Positions 28,131 to 36,394 of a stretch of DNA of 64,000 bases are shown here, piece after piece (the first letter of the stretch is position 1; the number at the start of each line of letters is the position of its first letter). Position numbers and translations under genes: made by a program. The notes under the pieces were generated by a model. The model was not told the DNA's origin. It did not search any database and saw only the letters and a program-made list of their open reading frames with translations. The stretch is from Loktanella sp. IMCC34160 (GTDB taxonomy: Bacteria > Pseudomonadota > Alphaproteobacteria > Rhodobacterales > Rhodobacteraceae), in NCBI RefSeq assembly GCF_004145845.1, contig NZ_SELP01000005.1, positions 185,616 to 249,615 of the forward strand, read 5' to 3'.

Positions 28131-28295
28131 ATGACCGTAAGCTCGCATATCGAGGAACTGAAGAAGAAGCACCAATCCCTGTCGGACGCGGTGGAGGCCG
28201 CCCAGCGCAGCCCCGGCATCGACGACCTCGAAGTCGCGAAGATGAAGAAGGAAAAGCTGCACCTCAAGGAAGAGATCGCACGGCTGAGTTCCTGA
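28131..28295 (+). CDS. DUF465/YdcH-family small protein
   Basis: The 54-residue protein (MTVSSHIEELKKKHQSLSDA, ending in EEIARLSS) has the short helical hairpin with heptad pattern of the DUF465/YdcH family. It is well expressed by the look of the site: GAGGAA six bases before the ATG. Families of this type are widespread and uncharacterised. It stands alone between the methyltransferase gene and the convergent ATP-grasp gene. Confidence 0.85.
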   Translation: MTVSSHIEELKKKHQSLSDAVEAAQRSPGIDDLEVAKMKKEKLHLKEEIARLSS

Positions 28296-28324
28296 ATCAC
28301 AGCCGAAACGGGCGCTGCCCGGTT

Positions 28325-29461
28325 CTATGAATTCCCGAAACGCGCCTGCATATAGCGGCGCGTTTCTTCTATGAGGGGGGTCATATCCGGGTTCAGGATG
28401 CCACGATCGTTTACGGTCTGGTAGACGATGTGATCCGGGTTCCCATTCAGTTCGTTCAGGATTGGCCCATCCTCGGTCAGGTAGACGTCGGCACCGATGA
28501 TCCCAAGCCGTGGCAGCAGGGCATGCGCCCGAATGGCAAGGTCGATTCCCTCCTGCACAAAGGGGAATGTAATTTCGGACAGGGGTTCCGGGATGTCCCG
28601 CCAGTGGGTCAGCGGGGCGCCTCCCTTGGCGGGCAGGTGTCGGACAACCGCGAAGCGGCCAGTCGCGGGGTCGAGGGAGCCGATGGCTCGCTTGTTTTTC
28701 GAAATTGCATCGAACATCGCCGTCGGCGACGGAAGTTTATGCGCGGAATAGAAATGACGGGGGCCGTCTTCGGACTGAACGGTCACCACGCGGAAGGTTG
28801 CGGTAGGGTTGCCCACCACCCGCTGGATCACCGGATGGTTCCGGGCGACCTCTTGGAACAGATATCCCGCGCCCCAAGTACCGACGATCTCGTCGACCAA
28901 GGCGTCAAGTTCTCCGACCACGCCTGTGCCGAATGTCACCTTGCCGGTCGCGGGCTCGATCCCGTCCAGCCGCGCCGCCCCGATCGAATGCGAGGATTCG
29001 CGCGGTTTGCAGAACAGGGGGTAGTTTGCGGGGTCCGACAGGTAGCTGTGCAAGGCTTGGCGATCACCGAGGTGCAGAACCCCATCAGGGCAGTTCGTCA
29101 ATGAAAACAGGGCCAGAGTTCGCGTCGTGGGTATCCCCTTCTCCCTCAGGAAAAGCTCGGTCGCCAGCTTGTCATTCACCAGTTTCCGGGCAGTCTCGTC
29201 AGGGTCGCGATGCAGGCCGGTGTTGAAGGCGAGCGTGCGCGGACTGGATAGATATTCCCCAAGGGCCTGCGCATTTCCGGCGTGACGATACAGTGCGTAT
29301 TTATAGTAGTCCCGTGCTTCGAATTTCTTGGGGGACAAAGCCATGCGCAGCAATTGCCGGAATTGACCCCAAACGGATGGACCGCCGTTGGCGATCACCA
29401 GTTGCACCTCTTTCAATGCATCGAACTTCCCGGCCGTTTCAGCCGCCGTAAGATAGGTCAT
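28325..29461 (-). CDS. ATP-grasp ligase, sugar-transfer-associated type (second of a tandem pair)
   Basis: The 378-residue protein has ATP-grasp landmarks: a nucleotide-binding lysine in LFCKPRESSHSIG, a GYLFQE segment, and the metal/ATP motif IIGADVYLTEDGPILNELNGNP, with the metal ligands Asp, Glu and Asn in place. It resembles the sugar-transfer-associated ATP-grasp family. The reaction is expected to couple a carboxylate to an amine or similar nucleophile through an acyl phosphate, but the substrate is unknown. Its ATG overlaps the stop of its paralogue upstream (ATGA), so the two are translated together. Confidence 0.82.
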   Translation of the reverse strand: MTYLTAAETAGKFDALKEVQLVIANGGPSVWGQFRQLLRMALSPKKFEARDYYKYALYRHAGNAQALGEYLSSPRTLAFNTGLHRDPDETARKLVNDKLATELFLREKGIPTTRTLALFSLTNCPDGVLHLGDRQALHSYLSDPANYPLFCKPRESSHSIGAARLDGIEPATGKVTFGTGVVGELDALVDEIVGTWGAGYLFQEVARNHPVIQRVVGNPTATFRVVTVQSEDGPRHFYSAHKLPSPTAMFDAISKNKRAIGSLDPATGRFAVVRHLPAKGGAPLTHWRDIPEPLSEITFPFVQEGIDLAIRAHALLPRLGIIGADVYLTEDGPILNELNGNPDHIVYQTVNDRGILNPDMTPLIEETRRYMQARFGNS

Positions 29462-30591
29462 GCCGTGCCTCTTGCCCGCCCTCGTGCGAGTGTCAGGGCA
29501 TCTTGATAGGTTGCTTCCATCTCGGGGTTTCGCAGGCCCCGGCGGGCGGCCAGTTGGTAGATCGGGGCCGGATTTGCATTCACCTCGTTCAGGACTGCCC
29601 CGGTTTCGGTCAGGAAGACATCCCAACCCAGGATACCATGCGCGGGAAACAGGTCGTGCCCGGCGACGCAGGCGGCCACCGCCTCGGACCAATGGGGCAG
29701 ACAGGTCCCAGTCAAGGCTCTGTCGGGGTCACACCAGTGGGTCCGTGTCGGCGCAACCGGGTCAAGCAGCTTGTAAAGATGGCCCACCTCTCCGGTGTCG
29801 ACGTCGATCCTGGCCCAGGCCCGTTCATCCTTTGACCCGCCGTCATGCATCGCCGTCGCCGCAGGCAAGCGCAGGACCGCATAGAAGGGGCGGACGCCCG
29901 CGCTGGTGCGGATCGTGCAGATGCGTGGCGCAGGGGTGGCGATGCCCGCGTGTTTCTGCATTCCCGCCTCGCAGCGATAGAGGGTCTGCAGAAGGTAGCC
30001 GCCGGCTGTCTGATGCATTTCCCCCGCCAGCGCCGCGGCCTGGCAGGTCGTCCCGTCACCCAGCGTCAATTCCCCCGTTTCCGGGTCTGCGGACAGGATA
30101 GAGGCCGCGCCGCGCGCAAAACTGTCGGTGCGCGGCTTGGCGAAAAGGGGCAGGTTTCGGGGGTCGAGCAGGAAGTCGGCGACCTCCTCGACACTGGCAA
30201 GCGCGCGCAGCTCCATCCCATCCGGAACCGGGCCGATCACGGCGCGGGTTTCCACCACGGGCAGCCCGTTTTGCCGGAACAGGGCCTCGGTCGCCAGCTT
30301 GTCTTCGATCAGGGCCGTCTGATCGCCGGTTTTCGGCTCGATCAGGGCGTGGTTGTAGCGGGTCTTGAACCCGTTCGACAGATATTCCCGCCGAAAGCTG
30401 CGGTCGCGGCCGTGGGCCCAGAAATCGTTGATGTAATAATCGACAAGGTTGAACCCACGGATCCCGATCCGCGCCCGCAGGATCTGAAGCAATTGCCGCC
30501 AGGGGCCAGGACCACCCGCGTTGCGGACCCGCTGCATCTGTGCGGCAAGGTCGATCCTATCCGCCTGATCTGTGGACTTCAGAACTGCCAT
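29458..30591 (-). CDS. ATP-grasp ligase, sugar-transfer-associated type (first of a tandem pair)
   Basis: The 377-residue protein is a clear paralogue of its downstream neighbour: both share KLATE near residue 100, a PLFxKPR segment, GYLxQ, and the metal motif (here ILGWDVFLTETGAVLNEVNANP), with Asp, Glu and Asn conserved. The N-terminal 60 residues differ. No glycosyltransferase or transporter flanks the pair; the closest gene upstream is phaB. The start at 30591 lacks a strong ribosome site, so a somewhat longer N-terminus is possible. Confidence 0.8.
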   Translation of the reverse strand: MAVLKSTDQADRIDLAAQMQRVRNAGGPGPWRQLLQILRARIGIRGFNLVDYYINDFWAHGRDRSFRREYLSNGFKTRYNHALIEPKTGDQTALIEDKLATEALFRQNGLPVVETRAVIGPVPDGMELRALASVEEVADFLLDPRNLPLFAKPRTDSFARGAASILSADPETGELTLGDGTTCQAAALAGEMHQTAGGYLLQTLYRCEAGMQKHAGIATPAPRICTIRTSAGVRPFYAVLRLPAATAMHDGGSKDERAWARIDVDTGEVGHLYKLLDPVAPTRTHWCDPDRALTGTCLPHWSEAVAACVAGHDLFPAHGILGWDVFLTETGAVLNEVNANPAPIYQLAARRGLRNPEMEATYQDALTLARGRARGTA

Positions 30592-30630
30592 CAGCGCGCC
30601 ATCCTGTCTTTGCACGGGCCTGAAACATGA

Positions 30631-30652
30631 AACGCCACCCTGAGGTGGCGTT
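30631..30652 (-). terminator. Hairpin terminator after phaB
   Basis: AACGCCACC / GGTGGCGTT, a perfect 9-bp stem with loop CTGA. It lies 32 bases past the phaB stop and is followed on the minus strand by a T-rich stretch (TTTCATGTTTC). Confidence 0.75.
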
Positions 30653-30683
30653 CCGTAATTTGCAACTGCGGACGAGTATCGCC

Positions 30684-31406
30684 TTAGACGAAGAACTGCG
30701 CGCCGTTGGCCGAGATGGTGGAACCGTTGATGAACCCGGCATCGTCGGAGGCAAGGAAGACCACGCAGCGCGCGATTTCCTCGGGCTCGCCCAGACGCCC
30801 GGCAGGGATCTGGCCGATGATCGATTCCCGCACCTTCTCCGGCACGGCCATGACCATTTCGGTCGCGATGTAGCCGGGGCAGATGGCGTTGGCGGTGATA
30901 CCTGCGCGCGCGCCTTCTTGGGCCAGCGATTTCACGATTCCCAGATCGCCCGCCTTGGTCGCGGCATAGTTCACCTGTGCGAACTGACCTTTCTGGCCGT
31001 TGATCGACGAGATCACGATGACACGGCCAAACTTGCGCTCGCGCATGCCCGGCCAGACAGGGTGGACGGTGTTGAAGACGCCGGTCAGGTTGGTGTCGAT
31101 CACCTGATGCCACTGTTCCGGGGTCATCTTGTGAAACGGCGCATCGCGGGTAATGCCCGCGTTGGCGACGACAACGTCGATCGGGCCCAGATCGGCCTCG
31201 ACCTGGGCGATGCCGGCCTTGGAGTCATCATAGTCCGCCACGTTCCACTTGTAGGTCTTGATGCCGGTTTCGGCAGTGAACTGGGCAGCGGCCTCGTCAT
31301 TGCCGGCATAGGTGGCGGCGACGTTGTAGCCTTCGGCCTTCAGGGCCTTGGAAATGGCGGCACCGATACCGCGGGAACCACCGGTGACAAGCGCAACGCG
31401 GGACAT
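30684..31406 (-). CDS. phaB: Acetoacetyl-CoA reductase
   Basis: It reduces acetoacetyl-CoA to (R)-3-hydroxybutyryl-CoA with NADPH, the second step of polyhydroxyalkanoate synthesis. The 240-residue short-chain dehydrogenase has the cofactor motif TGGSRGIG (8-15), NAG at 82-84 and the catalytic Ser134-Tyr147-x3-Lys151. The ATG at 31406 is the family start; an upstream extension of 29 codons is not conserved. It lies downstream of phaA, separated by 120 bases that contain dyads. Confidence 0.96.
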   Translation of the reverse strand: MSRVALVTGGSRGIGAAISKALKAEGYNVAATYAGNDEAAAQFTAETGIKTYKWNVADYDDSKAGIAQVEADLGPIDVVVANAGITRDAPFHKMTPEQWHQVIDTNLTGVFNTVHPVWPGMRERKFGRVIVISSINGQKGQFAQVNYAATKAGDLGIVKSLAQEGARAGITANAICPGYIATEMVMAVPEKVRESIIGQIPAGRLGEPEEIARCVVFLASDDAGFINGSTISANGAQFFV

Positions 31407-31463
31407 GGGAATACTCCTGATAGAATTTCTGTCGGTAATGTTGTTACGGGGATTTTTTCGCAA

Positions 31464-31480
31464 GCGCAACATTATTGCGC
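31464..31480. promoter_or_regulatory. TTGCGC dyad upstream of phaB, candidate PHA-regulator operator
   Basis: GCGCAA-CATTA-TTGCGC: a perfect 6-bp inverted repeat with a 5-base spacer, about 58 bases upstream of the phaB ATG. GCA/TGC dyads of this kind are bound by PhaR-type repressors in PHA loci of related bacteria; that assignment is inference. Confidence 0.4.
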
Positions 31481-31496
31481 TGCATTGCCGCAAGGC

Positions 31497-31518
31497 GGGC
31501 GGGGCCGTGGCCCCGCCC
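31497..31518 (-). terminator. Strong hairpin between phaA and phaB
   Basis: GGGCGGGGCC-GT-GGCCCCGCCC, a perfect 10-bp stem, nine bases past the phaA stop. No T-tract follows, so it may reduce read-through into phaB or protect the phaA 3' end rather than fully terminate. Confidence 0.55.
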
Positions 31519-31526
31519 GATCAAGG

Positions 31527-32702
31527 TCAGGGACGTTCGACGCAGAGCGCCACACCCATGCCGCCGCCGATGCAAAGGGTTGCGATCCCTTTCTTGGCGT
31601 CACGGCGTTTCATTTCGAACAGAAGCGTGTTCAGCACCCGGCAGCCCGAGGCCCCGATGGGGTGGCCGATGGCGATTGCGCCGCCGTTCACGTTCACGAT
31701 GGCCGGATCCCAGCCCATTTCCTTGTTCACGGCGCAGGCCTGCGCGGCGAAAGCCTCGTTGGCTTCGACAAGATCAAGGTCGTCCACGGACCAACCGGCC
31801 TTTTCCAGCGCCTTGCGCGAGGCGTTGACCGGGCCGACGCCCATGATCGCCGGGTCAAGGCCCGCGGTGGCGTAGCTGGCGATGCGGGCCAGCGGCTCGA
31901 TCCCGCGCTTTTCGGCCTCGTCGGCGGTCATCAGCAGGGTCGCGGCGGCGCCGTCGTTCAGGCCAGAGGCATTGGCGGCGGTCACCGAGCCGTCCTTGGC
32001 GAAGGCAGGGCGCAGTTTCTGCATGGCGTCAATGGTGGCGCCGTGACGGATGTACTCGTCCTGATCCACCACGATGTCGCCCTTGCGGGTCTTGACCGTG
32101 AAGGCGGCGATCTCGTCGGCGAATTTGCCGGCTTTCTGGGCGGCCTCGGCCTTGTTCTGCGAGGCGACGGCGAATTCATCCTGCATATCGCGCGAAATCT
32201 GCCAGCGTTCGGCGACGTTTTCGGCGGTCTGGCCCATGTGATAGCCGTTAAAGGCGTCCCACAGACCATCCTTGATCATCGTGTCGATGTATTTCATGTC
32301 GCCCATTTTGTGCCCGGCGCGCAGATGCGCAGCATGGGGCGACAGGGTCATGTTTTCCTGGCCACCGGCGGCGACGATGCTGGCATCGCCCAGCATGATG
32401 TGCTGCGCGCCCAGCGCGACAGCGCGAAGGCCGGACCCGCAAACCTGGTTGATCGACCAGGCGGCGGACTCGATGGGCAGCCCGGCGTTCACGTGGGCCT
32501 GACGGGCCGGGTTCTGCCCCTGCGCGGCGGTCAAGACCTGACCAAGGATCGTTTCGCTCACCTCGGATTTGTCGATCCCGGCGCGCTCGACGACCGCCTC
32601 AAGAACGGCGGCGCCCAGATCGTGGGCCGGGGTGTTGGCGAAAGATCCGCCAAAGCTGCCCACGGCAGTTCGTGCGGCAGATGCGATAACGACGTTGGTC
32701 AT
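31527..32702 (-). CDS. phaA: Acetyl-CoA acetyltransferase (PHA thiolase)
   Basis: This thiolase condenses two acetyl-CoA molecules to acetoacetyl-CoA. The 391 residues carry the acylated Cys88 ([12 protein letters not shown]), the active-site His347 ([10 protein letters not shown]) and the second catalytic Cys377 (CIGGGMG). Start at ATG 32702 after an AGGAGAGGAG site. It is followed by phaB, so together they supply (R)-3-hydroxybutyryl-CoA; the polymerase phaC is not in the window. Confidence 0.97.
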   Translation of the reverse strand: MTNVVIASAARTAVGSFGGSFANTPAHDLGAAVLEAVVERAGIDKSEVSETILGQVLTAAQGQNPARQAHVNAGLPIESAAWSINQVCGSGLRAVALGAQHIMLGDASIVAAGGQENMTLSPHAAHLRAGHKMGDMKYIDTMIKDGLWDAFNGYHMGQTAENVAERWQISRDMQDEFAVASQNKAEAAQKAGKFADEIAAFTVKTRKGDIVVDQDEYIRHGATIDAMQKLRPAFAKDGSVTAANASGLNDGAAATLLMTADEAEKRGIEPLARIASYATAGLDPAIMGVGPVNASRKALEKAGWSVDDLDLVEANEAFAAQACAVNKEMGWDPAIVNVNGGAIAIGHPIGASGCRVLNTLLFEMKRRDAKKGIATLCIGGGMGVALCVERP

Positions 32703-32803
32703 GAAGGACTCCTCTCCTAATCCGGTGCAACCGATCAACGAGACAGAGCCCTACACGAAAAGAGCGGGCTCCAACCCGCGTTTGTCGCACTTATAGGGGG
32801 AAA

Positions 32804-32818
32804 TGCCGCACTGCGGCA
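32804..32818. promoter_or_regulatory. TGCCGCA palindrome upstream of phaA
   Basis: TGCCGCA-C-TGCGGCA, a perfect 7-bp inverted repeat around one base, about 100 bases upstream of the phaA ATG. With the dyad before phaB it suggests a common regulator of both genes. It could alternatively be a hairpin following the EAL gene at its left. Confidence 0.4.
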
Positions 32819-32880
32819 ATGTTTTCGTGCATATCCGCCCTGCGGCGACGGAATGGCGCAGCCTGCGATCAGGCCGGTCG

Positions 32881-33666
32881 CTAAAGCGTGAACTTCGGAA
32901 CGCCGAAGAAATATCCCTGCATACAGTCGATCCCGAGCGATTGAAGCAGCGCGACTTCCTCTGTGCTTTCAACCCCTTCGGCCACAACGAACATTTCGAA
33001 CTGCTGGGCGACCGAGATCAGCGCCTCTGCCATGACCTGACAGTCAGGGGACTTGTGGATGTCGCGGATAAAGCATCGGTCGATCTTCACCAGATCAAAG
33101 AAAAAATCCTTCAGATGACGGAAAGAAATCAGCCCGGCGCCGAAATCATCCAGTGCAAAGGCCACCCCAAGGGGCTGCATCTCGGCCATGAACCGCACCA
33201 GAACCTCGTGCAGAAGCATGGCCGATTCTTCCGAGATTTCGAGGATCAGCCGCCCGGCGATTGCCGGGTTCTTCTGCAAACCCCGGTCAAGAATCCGGCG
33301 CCATTTGCCATCCGCCATGGAGCGAGCGGACATGTTGATCGACAGCCGCAGCGCCGGGTTCACCCGCAGCATCTCCAGCCCGAGCATCAGCGAGGCGCAG
33401 TCAATTTCGCGGCCCAGTTCGGTTTCTTCGATGTCGCCCATGAACTGATAGGCCGGGATGACCCGGCCCCGTTCGTCCTTCAGCCGGATTAGCCCTTCGT
33501 AAAAGGCAATCTGGGTCGTGTCCTGCGCCGCCACGACCGGTTGAAATGCCAATTGGGCGTTGTGGGTATCAAGCGCCCGGCGAACCATGGACATGACATC
33601 GCCATCGCGGGCGGCAACCGCGAATTCCAGCGGATCCCGGGGGGCCTCTATCGGCTGAACGGGCAT
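32881..33666 (-). CDS. Stand-alone EAL-domain protein, predicted cyclic-di-GMP phosphodiesterase
   Basis: The 261-residue protein consists of a single EAL domain with no GGDEF or sensory domain. The signature is E57-G-L rather than E-A-L, a tolerated variant. The other metal and catalytic residues are present: Asn111, Glu143, the Asp173-Asp174 pair in DDFGAG, Lys194, Glu230 (AEGVES) and Gln250. It should therefore be able to hydrolyse c-di-GMP, if active. The ATG at 33666 follows AAGGAC. Divergent from tag with about 120 bases between. Confidence 0.9.
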   Translation of the reverse strand: MPVQPIEAPRDPLEFAVAARDGDVMSMVRRALDTHNAQLAFQPVVAAQDTTQIAFYEGLIRLKDERGRVIPAYQFMGDIEETELGREIDCASLMLGLEMLRVNPALRLSINMSARSMADGKWRRILDRGLQKNPAIAGRLILEISEESAMLLHEVLVRFMAEMQPLGVAFALDDFGAGLISFRHLKDFFFDLVKIDRCFIRDIHKSPDCQVMAEALISVAQQFEMFVVAEGVESTEEVALLQSLGIDCMQGYFFGVPKFTL

Positions 33667-33789
33667 GGTGGTGTCCTTGCAAATGCGTTTCGCGGACACA
33701 TTCGCGCCACTAAGCCTAAAGCCGGGTAAAGGTTCCCGTTTTTCGTAGAATTGGATACAGATTCCAAAGGTGCCCAAGGAGGACAGGGA

Positions 33790-34353
33790 ATGAGTGACAG
33801 ATGCGGCTGGGCCGGGCCGGACGAGATCTATGTCGACTACCACGACACAGAATGGGGTGTGCCGGAATACGATGCCCGCGCCCTGTGGGAAAAACTGATC
33901 CTGGACGGGTTTCAGGCGGGCCTGAGCTGGATCACGATCCTGAAAAAGCGCGATAATTTCCGCGCGGCTTTTGACTGGTTCAAGCCGGAGGTTATCGCCA
34001 GGTGGGGCGAGCCAGAGGTGGCCCGGCTGGTGCAGGATCCGGGCATCATCCGGCACCGGGGCAAAATAGAAGCGACGATCACCAACGCGCGGGCCTATCT
34101 GGAGATTCCGGATTTTTCCGAATTTTGCTGGCGCTATGTCGAAGGCGCACCAATCCAGAACCGCTGGGCCAGCCTGTCCGAGGTTCCCGCATTCACGCCA
34201 CTGTCTGAAAAGATGTCGAAGGATCTTAAGAAGGCCGGGTTCCGGTTTTGTGGCCCGACGATCGTTTATGCGTGGATGCAGGCCTGCGGGCTGGTGAACG
34301 ATCACCTGACCGGGTGCCACAGGCATGCCCCATGCCGCGAAATGGCCCGCTAA
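33790..34353 (+). CDS. tag: DNA-3-methyladenine glycosylase I
   Basis: It removes 3-methyladenine from alkylated DNA. The 187-residue helix-hairpin-helix protein has the family zinc snap: Cys5, His18 and the C-terminal His172/Cys176 in NDHLTGCHRH. The central FQAGLSWITILKKR segment carries the conserved helical part. The ATG at 33790 has AGGACAGGGA upstream. It ends two bases before the convergent moaE. Confidence 0.95.
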   Translation: MSDRCGWAGPDEIYVDYHDTEWGVPEYDARALWEKLILDGFQAGLSWITILKKRDNFRAAFDWFKPEVIARWGEPEVARLVQDPGIIRHRGKIEATITNARAYLEIPDFSEFCWRYVEGAPIQNRWASLSEVPAFTPLSEKMSKDLKKAGFRFCGPTIVYAWMQACGLVNDHLTGCHRHAPCREMAR

Positions 34354-34354
34354 C

Positions 34355-34795
34355 TTACCAGCGGGTCAGCGCGTCTTCGTCTTCATCCCGCGCGGCGACC
34401 CAGCCTGCGCCATCGCGGGTCACTTCCTTCTTCCAGAAGGGCGCGCGGGATTTCAGGTAGTCCATCAGGTATTCCGCCGCGGCAAAGGCATCGGCCCGGT
34501 GACGCGATGCGGTGGCGACCATCATGATGTTCTCACCGGGCGCCAGACGGCTGTAGCGGTGGATCACCAGCACGTCGGCCAGAGACCAGCGACGAGCCGC
34601 CTCGTCCGCGATCCCGGCAATCGCCTTGGTGGTCATACCGGGGTAGTGTTCGATCTCCATCGCGACCAACCCGCCGTCCACGTCGCGCACGACGCCGGTA
34701 AAGCTGACAACGGCTCCGGCCCCGGACACAGTCGCGGAAAAGGCGTTCAGTTCCGCCCCCGGATCAAACCGGTCTTCCTGAACCCGGATTTCCAT
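34355..34795 (-). CDS. moaE: Molybdopterin synthase catalytic subunit
   Basis: It converts precursor Z (cPMP) to molybdopterin using sulfur from MoaD. The 146 residues match MoaE: the AVVSFTGVVRDVDGG segment and the MEIEHYPGMTTKAI region, with the conserved Lys in SRAPFWKKEV. It starts at ATG 34795, overlapping the moaD stop by one base, which supports complex assembly of the pair. Confidence 0.95.
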   Translation of the reverse strand: MEIRVQEDRFDPGAELNAFSATVSGAGAVVSFTGVVRDVDGGLVAMEIEHYPGMTTKAIAGIADEAARRWSLADVLVIHRYSRLAPGENIMMVATASRHRADAFAAAEYLMDYLKSRAPFWKKEVTRDGAGWVAARDEDEDALTRW

Positions 34796-35043
34796 CAGCC
34801 CCCCGTCATCGGCGGAAAGAACGCGACCTCGCGCACGCCGGCCAGGCTGGCATCGAAATCCGACAGTTCCTGATCAAGCGCCACGCGCAGCGCCCGCAAG
34901 TCGGCAAAGGCCGCCTCGTAGCGGGGTTCGCGGGCCTTCAACTCTTCCACCAGATCGGCCACGGTCGCGGCGGTGGTGTCCACCTGTTCCCGTGGCACCC
35001 CGATCCGTTCCCGGACCCATGCGAAATAAAGAACGTCGATCAT
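34795..35043 (-). CDS. moaD: Molybdopterin synthase sulfur carrier subunit
   Basis: The 82-residue ubiquitin-fold protein ends with the required Gly-Gly (FFPPMTGG), where thiocarboxylate forms. It delivers sulfur to MoaE. It lies in a run pgsA-moaD-moaE on the minus strand; the pgsA stop is four bases upstream. Confidence 0.94.
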   Translation of the reverse strand: MIDVLYFAWVRERIGVPREQVDTTAATVADLVEELKAREPRYEAAFADLRALRVALDQELSDFDASLAGVREVAFFPPMTGG

Positions 35044-35047
35044 CGGA

Positions 35048-35704
35048 TCACCTCAGGTAGGGCATCGCCTTGCGCAGGTAGTCAAACCCGGTGACGACGG
35101 TCAGAAGTCCGGCGACCCACAACAGGCCGACCCCGATCCACCACGAAAAGAACGCGCCCTGATATTTCCAAAGAAGGCCCAACTCGTCCGGCAGTTCGCC
35201 CAGAAGAATGGCGTTGATGGTCGTGTTGTCCATCCCTTCGGTTTCCATGGCGAAATAGGTCTCGAACGCGCCGGTCGAAAAAAGGACGGCAATAGCGACC
35301 ATCTGGGCGGTGGTTTTCCACTTTGCCAGCTTCGTCACCTTCAGAAGCCCTGCCGTATCGCCAAGGTATTCCCGCAGGCCCGACACAAAGACCTCGCGGA
35401 ACATGATCAACGTCGCGGGCAGCAGGATCCAAGGATTCATCCCCGAAAACCCGGTAATGACCAGAAGGGCAATTACCACCATCGCCTTGTCAGCGATCGG
35501 GTCCAGCATGGCGCCGACCTTGCTTTCCTGTTTCCAGGCGCGGGCAATATAGCCGTCGACAAAATCGGTCACGGCGGCCACGACGAACAGGACCAGCGCA
35601 AACCAATCCGCCCAGGGCCGGGCGAAATACAGGAACATGATCGCGACACCGGGCGCGGCCAGCAGACGCAGAAGCGTCAGAATATTGGGGATCGTCCACA
35701 TCAT
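35048..35704 (-). CDS. pgsA: CDP-diacylglycerol--glycerol-3-phosphate 3-phosphatidyltransferase
   Basis: This membrane enzyme makes phosphatidylglycerol phosphate. The 218-residue protein has the CDP-alcohol phosphatidyltransferase motif D-x2-D-G-x2-A-R-x8-G-x3-D-x3-D: DFVDGYIARAWKQ, then GAMLDPIADK. About five membrane helices are predicted. Two tandem ATGs (35704 and 35701) are candidate starts; an ATG twelve codons further upstream is less likely. Confidence 0.94.
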   Translation of the reverse strand: MMWTIPNILTLLRLLAAPGVAIMFLYFARPWADWFALVLFVVAAVTDFVDGYIARAWKQESKVGAMLDPIADKAMVVIALLVITGFSGMNPWILLPATLIMFREVFVSGLREYLGDTAGLLKVTKLAKWKTTAQMVAIAVLFSTGAFETYFAMETEGMDNTTINAILLGELPDELGLLWKYQGAFFSWWIGVGLLWVAGLLTVVTGFDYLRKAMPYLR

Positions 35705-35837
35705 GCCTGTTGCATATCCGGTATTTGAGACCTGTTCCACAGCCTAGGTTGCCTGACGCACATCAAGGGGCGCAAACCCGCAGATTGACCCGGGGCGACA
35801 GGGCGCAGACCATGGTGCGACAGAAAAGGGGGACGAC

Positions 35838-36389
35838 ATGACCGATACCGCCACTCAGACTGCCGAGGTTCTTCGATTTTGGTTCGAGGAAAGCACGCCG
35901 CAACAACATTTCACGAAAGACCCGGTCTTCGATGCGGCGATCCGTGACAGGTTCCTGACGCTCTACGAGGATCTTGCCGCAAACGGCACTGACAGGTTCC
36001 GCGGCTCGGCCGATGGGATTCTGGCCGCGATCCTCGTTCTGGACCAGTTTTCGCGCAACATGTTCCGCGATGATCCCCGCGCCTTTGCGGAAGACTCGCA
36101 GGCCCGGGCGCTGACCAAGTATGCCATCGAAAACGGGATCGACATGAAGGTTCCCGATGACCGGCGCGTCTTTATCTACATGCCGCTCATGCATTCCGAG
36201 GATCTGGCCGACCACGACCTTTCGCTGAAGGTCTTTGACGCGCTTGGAAATGCGGAAAGCTACAAATACGCCGTCGCGCATCGCGACATCATCGCGCGCT
36301 TTGGCAGATACCCGCACCGCAACGCCGTGCTGGGCCGCGAAAGCACCCCCGAGGAAGAGGCGCATTTCCGCGAACACGGCGGGTTCTGA
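35838..36389 (+). CDS. DUF924 family protein
   Basis: The 183-residue soluble protein fits the DUF924 pattern: the VLRFWFEES start, an ILVLDQFSRNMFRDDPRAFA core and a VFIYMPLMHSEDLADHDLSL helix. These proteins are alpha-solenoid-like (TPR-related) with unknown biochemical function. The ATG follows AAAGGGGGACGAC. It converges on uvrC with five bases between the stops. Confidence 0.9.
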   Translation: MTDTATQTAEVLRFWFEESTPQQHFTKDPVFDAAIRDRFLTLYEDLAANGTDRFRGSADGILAAILVLDQFSRNMFRDDPRAFAEDSQARALTKYAIENGIDMKVPDDRRVFIYMPLMHSEDLADHDLSLKVFDALGNAESYKYAVAHRDIIARFGRYPHRNAVLGRESTPEEEAHFREHGGF

Positions 36390-36394
36390 ACTTC

